From positions 2,101,157 through 2,136,869 of the forward strand of contig CM030943.1 of NCBI GenBank assembly GCA_018136815.1: 35,713 bases of DNA. The letters are read 5' to 3'. Below, one piece after another: positions 29,741 through 35,713 of this stretch. The position numbers and the translations under genes were made by a program. How positions within the stretch are numbered: the stretch's first letter is position 1; each line of letters starts with the position of its first letter. This stretch comes from Isochrysis galbana (lineage: Eukaryota > Haptophyta > Isochrysidales > Isochrysidaceae). The notes beneath the pieces were generated by a model that was not told the origin of the DNA, did no database searches, and was given only the letters and a program-made list of their open reading frames with translations.

Positions 29741-30696
29741 ATGGCTCCACCGCTGGCGCTGCTGCTCCTCCCCCTCTCTCTCTCCTTCCCCTCCCCCCGA
29801 CGACCTCTCCTCTTCCCCACAGCCTCAAAGGCCTCCTCCTCGCGCTCCGCCTCCGCCGCACTCTCTCTCTCCTCCTTGCCTCCAGAGGACTCACCCGACG
29901 AGGCGGATGCTTCACTCACTCGCGACCTCGCACAGGAACTGGAGACCAGGGAGTTCACCTCCGACCTGTACGCGCACCTCCAGAAGAGGCCAGACTACGA
30001 GACGTCCGCTCTCTACAAATCCCTCCGGTCGCGCGTCGACGTTCCCGACCCAATCTACTCCGACCTCGAGAAGGTCAAGGACCGCGACATGGCCGTGCCG
30101 ACCGTCGGACAGACGCCAACGGAAATCATCGACCTCGTCCTCATCGAGCTCAGGGAAGATCGCTCGTCGTCTGACAACCCGGCCGCTGGTGTCGAGACGC
30201 TCATGCGCTTTTCGGGGCCGGGATCCAGCATCCACATGGGAGGAAAGGTGAGCGCGCGTGAGAGCGTGCGGGCATGCGTGCCGAACCGCTCTGGTGCGTG
30301 CCATTCGCCATTCAGTCCCTGCTGCCCGGCCGCCCACGCAGGTGACGCCACCGATGCTTCTCGACTACTTCCGTGAGTCCAAATATAAGGTGCTCCTCCA
30401 GTGGGTGAGCATCGCCTATCCTAAGAAGCTGGAGCTCTCGCTGGACAAGACGAAGGCTCTGCAGCAGACCAAGCTAAAGACGCCTTCAGGTGTGCGCTTG
30501 CTCCATGCCGCAGTGGCGGCTGCACCAGCCTGCCACGCCGCGAAACTACTGGTCGAGACGGCTGCGGACACTCCCCACGCGCACAGGTGACTGGGTGCCT
30601 GTGACGTTTCAGTTTACCAAGCACGACATTACTGGTGGGCCGATCTGGTTGATTGACCAGGTGCTGGTCAAATCCTCGGTCGAGGACGACGACTAG
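29741..30696 (+). CDS. Uncharacterised, probably plastid-targeted protein
   Basis: Exons are 29741-30247, 30342-30489 and 30587-30696, with introns of 94 and 97 bases; the spliced frame gives 254 residues. The N-terminal 45 residues are hydrophobic, then Ser/Arg-rich and nearly free of acids (LLLLPLSLSFPSPRR, then KASSSRSASAALSLSS), as in transit peptides. The mature part reads PTEIIDLVLIELREDRSSSD, then GVETLMRFSGPGSS, then MLLDYFRESKYKVLLQW and a C-terminal beta-rich end with GGPIWLIDQVLVKSS. The pattern (helix, N/D-P-x-x-G, LMRFSGPGS, strand-rich tail) resembles a small family of algal and plant proteins of unknown function with an NTF2/SnoaL-like fold. The fold assignment is an inference and no catalytic residues are evident. 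It ends in an acidic EDDD. Confidence 0.7.
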
Positions 30697-32300
30697 GACA
30701 GCGGACCAGAGTGCGGGTGGCTGTTGGCGGCCTCAGCACTGAGCCCGCTAGGCCGTGAACTGCTGCCACGGACCAGACATGTGCCACAGAGACGCGCGAG
30801 GGACGGCCGACGTCGCGGCCTGGTAGGACACGCGTGTGCGCTCGCTCTCTGCGCTGGCGCGAGGGCGGAATCGCCCTACGAGCACCTTTGCTGAGATGGG
30901 GTACTGACATGCACCTTCGAGCTCACAGTGGATCGCCACGGAGTGCACAGCCGGAGACCGCTGGAGGTCCGCCGTCGCCGCAGCAGCTATGGGAGATCTT
31001 CCAGATCAGGCACCGCACCGCTGGCGCACCAGCTCACGCTATGTGTATAGGGACCGTTTGTTGCGCTCATTGCCACTTTTCTATCGCTTTGTGGCATCCA
31101 ATTGACTTGAGGGACGCGGGCCGATGACCATTGCTTTTGTGGTATTGCGTCGCGCTCGATTTCGTGTGTTTGGTTGGTCAGGTAGATTTGCACGTGTAAA
31201 AATGCATGCGCGCGCGCGCGTGTGTCCATGTGCGCCGTGGCCGCGATGCGCACATGCGTGATGCTTTGCTATTGCGCGTACATGTGTGTGCTGCTTTGAG
31301 GCACACCGCACACGCGCAATATTATTTGATATTCGCACCGCACACGCGGCCGCGGACCCACTACTTTTTCACGCAGCAAATTTTCTACACCCCTACACCC
31401 GCGGCCCTTCTCCCCCGGCCATCAGTCGACTCCCCCCTATCGCCCTGGCACCATCGCGGTGACCAGGGCGACCGAGATGAGAAGGAGCGACCCCATTGCT
31501 CGCGCTCTCGCTCCAGACCAGACTCTGTCTGCAGACTCGGATAAAACTCCTGTGACTGGCGGAGTGGAGTGGCTGTGACTGTGGCTGTGGACTGGGGCTC
31601 TAACGATTGTTGAGACAGGGAATGAGGCTCTCCAGGGGCGACCGTGCTCACGGAGGGCTGAGCACAGGCGAGCGCTGGGACTGGAGGGAGGCATGGCACC
31701 GGCGGGAGCACTGCTCACACGAGCCTGGACCCTCCATGCTCCAAGTGAGCCATACATCTCATGTTACATCTCATCCCCCACTCACACCCAGCCACACCAC
31801 AGCCACAGCTTCACTCCACCATCCACAAGGGCGGATCGAGAGCGATCACCCCTACCCTAACACACGTGGGGAAGAGAGGAAGATCGGGATCGGAGGATCC
31901 CGATCGGACGGAGAGGATAATGCAACCCGAAGGGAGAAACCAGAAACACGCGAAGGCGGGAAAACAAAGAGAGAGGGCCTCTCTTTGGGAAACCTAAAGG
32001 GCGGCTCTCCCCCTAACCACAACCACAACAACTCCTCTTACAATCCCTCACATCACTATCGAACGCGCACTCACAGTAATACGTAGAGAACTAACATAAA
32101 CGGGACAAGCGCGTGGAGGGTGTGGCAGGAGAAGAAGAAAGAGAAAGCAAAGAAGAGAGCGAGAATGAGAGAAAGCAGGAGAGGAGTGTGTGTGGTGGTG
32201 GGAGGCCAGAGCCAGAGCGAGAGAGCGAGCGCGCGCCTGGTCGTTGGCCACGCTCTCGCGCGCCGCGTTCCCGCCGCTTTTTTTTTAGGTTATAATGATA
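30697..32300. other. Intergenic DNA with simple repeats
   Basis: No gene recognised. It contains CG/TG-rich alternating purine-pyrimidine tracts (31206-31225 and nearby), a GATCGGGATC/GATCCCGATC hairpin (31882-31905) and AAAGAGAG/CTCTCTTT arms (about 31966-31986). Purine-rich sequence follows at 32125-32230. Confidence 0.45.
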
Positions 32301-32312
32301 GCTCAGCAGCCT

Positions 32313-32388
32313 TGTACTGATATCAGTACATCGACCCTCAGGGAGCAGGGAGCTGATACTGATGCATCAGTACTGATATCAGTACTGA
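32313..32388. repeat. Cluster of perfect palindromes
   Basis: There are three perfect palindromes in 76 bases: 18 bp at 32313-32330, 14 bp at 32358-32371 (ACTGATGCATCAGT) and 22 bp at 32367-32388. The first and third share the core TACTGATATCAGTA. They lie just upstream of a family A copy and could be a terminus of a mobile element or dimeric protein-binding sites. Confidence 0.6.
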
Positions 32389-32439
32389 CGGCCCATCCGG
32401 GGAAGGAAGAGAGGGGAGCCGCCTGAGCCCCTCCTTGTT

Positions 32440-33170
32440 CTCGCATTAGCATTAGTTCCGCGTGCTTCCCTCTACCCCGCGCTAACCCTCGTCCTCATTA
32501 TAGGTGTTCGCCGTTGAGGCGCTGGGGAAGACTTGCCCCCAGCGTGGGGGCTGCTTTCGTTCCATCAGCGTTTTCATTTAACATTCAACAAGGGGTGTTC
32601 TACGATTCCCTCCTTGCCTTGTACTTTTTCTTCCCGCGTAACTATCGACTATCGATTCACCGTCGGATGGTCTGTCGCATCGTCGCTCTCTTGTCTCTTG
32701 TCGGCATTCTCTTCCTTGCTGTCTTCCTTGTTTTTGTTGTTTTCCTATCAGTCCGCGGGGAAGATATGTTAGTGTGGGAAGTGTTGGTCGTATGAGTCTG
32801 GTGGCTCTGGTGCGTCGGCCATTGTCGTTCGGGTATCCTTTCGTCTGATCGGCCCTGGTAGCCTCTCGGTCCTCGTTCCTCGTCCTCGTTCTCTTTCTCA
32901 CCCCGCTCTCGTCCCAGTTCTACATTCTTAACAAGCAACTACAACATCAGTACATCGCCCACGCCCTCGCTCACGCTCGGCCTAAGCCAATGTCTGTTCC
33001 GTCGCCGCACTCGCCAACCCTCAAGCCCGCTACACCGCCTCCATCCCTGGATGAGGTGGAGCCCGTCTTTCCATCTGGGTCCTCCTCCCCAGCCAGCCGC
33101 GCCTCCCGCCGTAAACCCTTCCTCCTTTCCGTCGCCGGTCGAATGTGTGGCAACGTTCAATCCGCCAAAA
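32440..33170 (+). mobile_element. Family A element 5' end, copy A3
   Basis: The leader shares GGTGTTCGCCGTTG, CCCCCAGCG and GATTCCCTCCTT with copy A2. The ORF starts at 32990 with MSVPSPHSPTLKPATPPP. After about 60 codons, family A sequence stops and an inverted family B fragment begins, so the annotated reading frame to 33301 is chimeric and its last third is antisense of family B. Confidence 0.5.
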
Positions 33171-33175
33171 GCCAA

Positions 33176-33400
33176 GGGACGGGCATTGCATTTGGAACGG
33201 AAATGGACGGGAAAGGGGCACGGAACGCGGAGGAGGGAGCAGGGAGCAGGGAGCGCGAGAAAGGGCGCGGCGAGCAGATGCCGCTTGTTTTGGACTCGTA
33301 GGGTAGGGGCTCGTAGACTCGAAAGGATCACTCGGAAGCATCAGGGCTTGGGATACTCGGACGGAAATCGGCGAACAAGGACTTGAGCGCCCAGGGACCA
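33176..33400 (-). mobile_element. Family B element 5' end, copy B3 (inverted)
   Basis: The reverse complement aligns with 28330-28500: TTTCGAGTCTACGAG, CTGCTCGCCGCGCCCTTTC and the MPV start codon at 33186-33184. Homology ends about three codons into the ORF, at the junction with family A copy A3. The rest, 33401-34492, has only overlapping short ORFs and no gene I can support. Confidence 0.5.
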
Positions 33401-34492
33401 GGGAAGGCCCTAGGCTGCTACAGTGCAACGACACCACGCTAAGGCTAAGGCCTATCGCCTGACTCCGAAGGCGTTTGCGTTTGCAGCTTGCTGTCCCCCC
33501 ATGAGGGGGAGCAACATGGCAGCTGTGCGTGGTGTGGCCGGGGCCACGGGCCGTGTGGCGCGGCCGGAGTCGCACGCACCTACTTGGCCTCTGCTAGTGG
33601 GCGCGCGTCGTTTTGCCAGCGACCGCTCCATGTGACGTCCATCTGCCATGTGAGTGGGGGGGGGGTCTCCTCTCCCTCGGTGGGGGGGCCTGAGGAGAGA
33701 AGAGCTGCGCCGAGGCGCTCCATCGCAACCAAGTAAAATTTATTTGCACTACGCCGTCAAAAAGCATTGGAGAGTGCTGCTTGATATCTCACCCTCCACT
33801 CCAAAGATGCGCAATCCTAGAAAGTCCTCGCACTATCTACGCAAAAGACAAGAAACTCACTATATCTCGAAGCACCACGAACGAGATTGTGTGCCTGCAT
33901 CCAATCCTACGATGCCGCGCTCACGCATGCGCACGTACGTCGCCCTCCTTCGCTGTGTGGCTCACATTCTTGGGCGCCGACCAGTACACCTCTTGTCCCA
34001 ATGAGACGCACAAGGTGTGCCGCTGCTCCATATATTACATCGCTCCGTGGAAGGTTTGTGGAGCTCCTGACGGGCAAGAGGTCCGCAATACACACAACCG
34101 ACCGCACAATGCATTGTGCCGTGCGGCCCCGATGTTGCAGTGAGCCTTGCGGCCTGACCGTCTGCCGTGGCTGGGCGGCGCAGGCTCTGCTCGGAACACC
34201 ACCACCCACGCACGAAACACCTCCTCCACACCGGGTGCTCCACTCCTCCAAGGTGGCGGATGCGTTCAATATGGCGGGTGAACGCGCGCCGTGCAGGCGA
34301 TCCGCCATGCGTGCATCCAGCACCTCAGTGGGACTAGGCGCGATGCCCTTGGACTCCTCAGCGCACGCCGCAGGCGAGTGTACATGCGCTCCGGGAACCT
34401 CCGCCGTGGGACCAACAGCAGATTGCTCAGGCGGGGTGCGGAGCGCGAGGGCCGTCTGAGGATCCTCCGGAGACCTTCACGGCGGGCCGGGC

Positions 34493-35713
34493 TCAGCGCG
34501 GGTCCTCCGACTGAAAGACCTCACGGATGCCCATGAGCGTCAGGTCTTCCAGCGATGACAAGCGCAGGTCGGCGTGCATCATATCGTAAGCGGGATGCCT
34601 GCGAGTGGCGGGACTTCCTGGTGGGCGAGTGGGCGGGTGCGCACATGGGAGTGATGGCGCCGGCCAGTGGCAGCACACCTTCCTGCAATGGCAACGACCT
34701 TGGTCATGGCCTCTTTGGCAGCGCTAACCCCCATTGGCTCGTCCTCAAAGACGAGGCACCTTTCAGTGGAAAGTGGTTTATGTCCGCGTCGACACAAGGC
34801 TGCTAGAGCTTTTCAGGTGCGTGAGCGGAGGCGAGCGCGCCGCAGGGCGCATTCCTCACCTCGATGGCGGTCGGTGTAGCTTAACACACGCGACAAGGTA
34901 GCCCTGCTCGTCCGTCTCGGCGCCGTCTTCAGCAGTGACACACTGCGGTAGGCAGTGTGCAGTGGCGGGTGAGCCATGTGAACGCGGGCTCGTACACACT
35001 ATCGCGTCAACGCGTCGCCGCGGGCGCTGGGATGCAACCTTTTGGAAGAGGCCGTCGAGTCCCGCATCCGCCACTGCCTCCTCTGTCATGTCCTCGTCGA
35101 GCCCCGAGCACAAGCAGCAGGGCACCTGCATGTGGGCGGTCAGCAACAGAGGGGGCCCTAGGTGGGTCCGGGCATGCACGGCGTAACGCCGCGGTTGACG
35201 CGGAGCGGCGCACCGCACCTCATAAGTGTTGAGCGTCTCCAGCAGGCGCAAGACCCCCGGCCGGGGTGTGAAGCTGTGCTCACGTATCCTTCGGCCGTAT
35301 ATTTGGCCGAAATCGAATGCGAGCGATTGAGCCTCTCCCCAGTCATCGATAGCGGACTGCCAGCGGAAGACCTGGTAGGCGGGCAATAAAATGATCGGGC
35401 CTTGGAAAGGAGAGAGTAGGGCAGCGTGGATGAGAGAGGTGGCGTGGCAACTTACCTTGGTGATGGCCACCTCGGGCCGGTGCCCAAGTGCCCGGTCGGT
35501 TTCGTCCTCGTCGGGAATGGGTAGAGAGTTGTTCTCGGCCACCTCAGCCCAAGCGCCGTGAATCAACTGCACGGACGGTAAGAGATGGTGGTAAAGGAAC
35601 CGCGCACATCACGTCGGCATAGGCCAGGGGCAGAGTCGAAGGAGGGAATGTGAGGGGGCGCGCCTCGCGTGTGCCGTTGAAAACTACGTCCCACTTGAAA
35701 ATGGCGCCGTACG
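34493..35713 (-). CDS. HAD-like hydrolase related to plant PyrP2/CbbY-type phosphatases (5' partial)
   Basis: Exons on the minus strand: 35456-35566, 35219-35371, 35039-35125, 34860-34942, 34679-34759 and 34493-34598. All introns are GT-AG, and a further 5' exon lies in 35567-35713. The joined product reads AWAEVAENNSLPIPDEDE, SLAFDFGQIYGRRIREHSF, PRPGVLRLLETLNTYEVPCC, VTAEDGAETDEQGYLVACV, RCLVFEDEPMGVSAAKEAM and RHPAYDMMHADLRLSSLEDL. This matches the cap plus core layout of the HAD family that in plants includes a riboflavin-pathway phosphatase. Motif IV (FEDEP) is present. The lysine motif normally GKPxP is absent, and in the 5' exon the first motif reads IFKWDVV, with Lys where the nucleophilic Asp usually lies. 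Activity is therefore doubtful. The start codon is outside the window and the exact 5' exon border is not set. Confidence 0.75.

Noticed and set aside
33887-34459. 190-codon plus-strand ORF between family B and the HAD-like gene
   Set aside because: Cys/Arg/Pro-rich composition without domain, overlapped by equally long minus-strand frames.
1-35713. CRISPR arrays, tRNA or rRNA genes, telomeric repeats
   Set aside because: I looked for regularly spaced repeats with unique spacers, cloverleaf-like segments and telomere motifs and saw none; the intron-bearing genes are eukaryotic.

Overview
The window is nuclear DNA of a eukaryote, most likely a GC-rich unicellular alga. Its protein genes have short GT-AG introns of about 80-285 bases. 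It encodes a replicative DNA polymerase delta subunit, a palmitoyltransferase with ankyrin repeats, a type II membrane exostosin with EGF modules, and a protein with a plastid-type N-terminus. EGF-bearing exostosins and proline-rich repeats are common in green algae and some other microalgae, so a chlorophyte or similar lineage is my best guess. The sequence does not prove it.

Host genes: a PDAP1/HASPP28-like phosphoprotein (3166-3663, +); a HIP14/TIP1-type palmitoyltransferase in two exons (4925-6907, -); a four-exon GT47 exostosin (11055-14152, +); an intronless POLD2 (16385-17836, -); an uncharacterised three-exon gene (29741-30696, +); and a HAD-like phosphatase gene running off the right end (34493-35713, -). 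Broken or doubtful pieces are a chromodomain interrupted by a stop (about 15811-16050), one ankyrin repeat (about 26173-26352) and a possible SANT-like exon (about 10261-10371).

Mobile DNA fills much of the rest. At 7077-9941 a non-LTR retrotransposon ORF joins a truncated endonuclease directly to the C-terminal zinc-knuckle region, with no reverse transcriptase between, and is still fully open. From about 26100 down to 18214 (-) lies an LTR-type retroelement. It has a 905-residue Gag ending in a Nanos-like cysteine/histidine cluster, an in-frame TAG followed by a long open serine-rich stretch, and then, in the -1 frame, a polyprotein with a phage-type cytosine methyltransferase-like domain followed by an aspartic protease. 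A 100-N assembly gap (18114-18213) cuts it off where reverse transcriptase would be expected. This element is the most interesting object in the window.

Two further repeat families appear as 5'-end fragments. Family A has ORFs starting MS-x-SPHSP-like (930, 2698, 32990). Family B has ORFs starting MPV (27456, 28493, and inverted at 33186). A third GC-rich repeat lies at 1-140, about 4470-4660 and inverted at 14610-15020. Purine/pyrimidine microsatellites, a 151-bp tandem repeat, an array of GTGAAACC motifs and a cluster of perfect palindromes occupy the remaining intergenic space. The host genes show no common pathway; they are unrelated genes separated by repeats.
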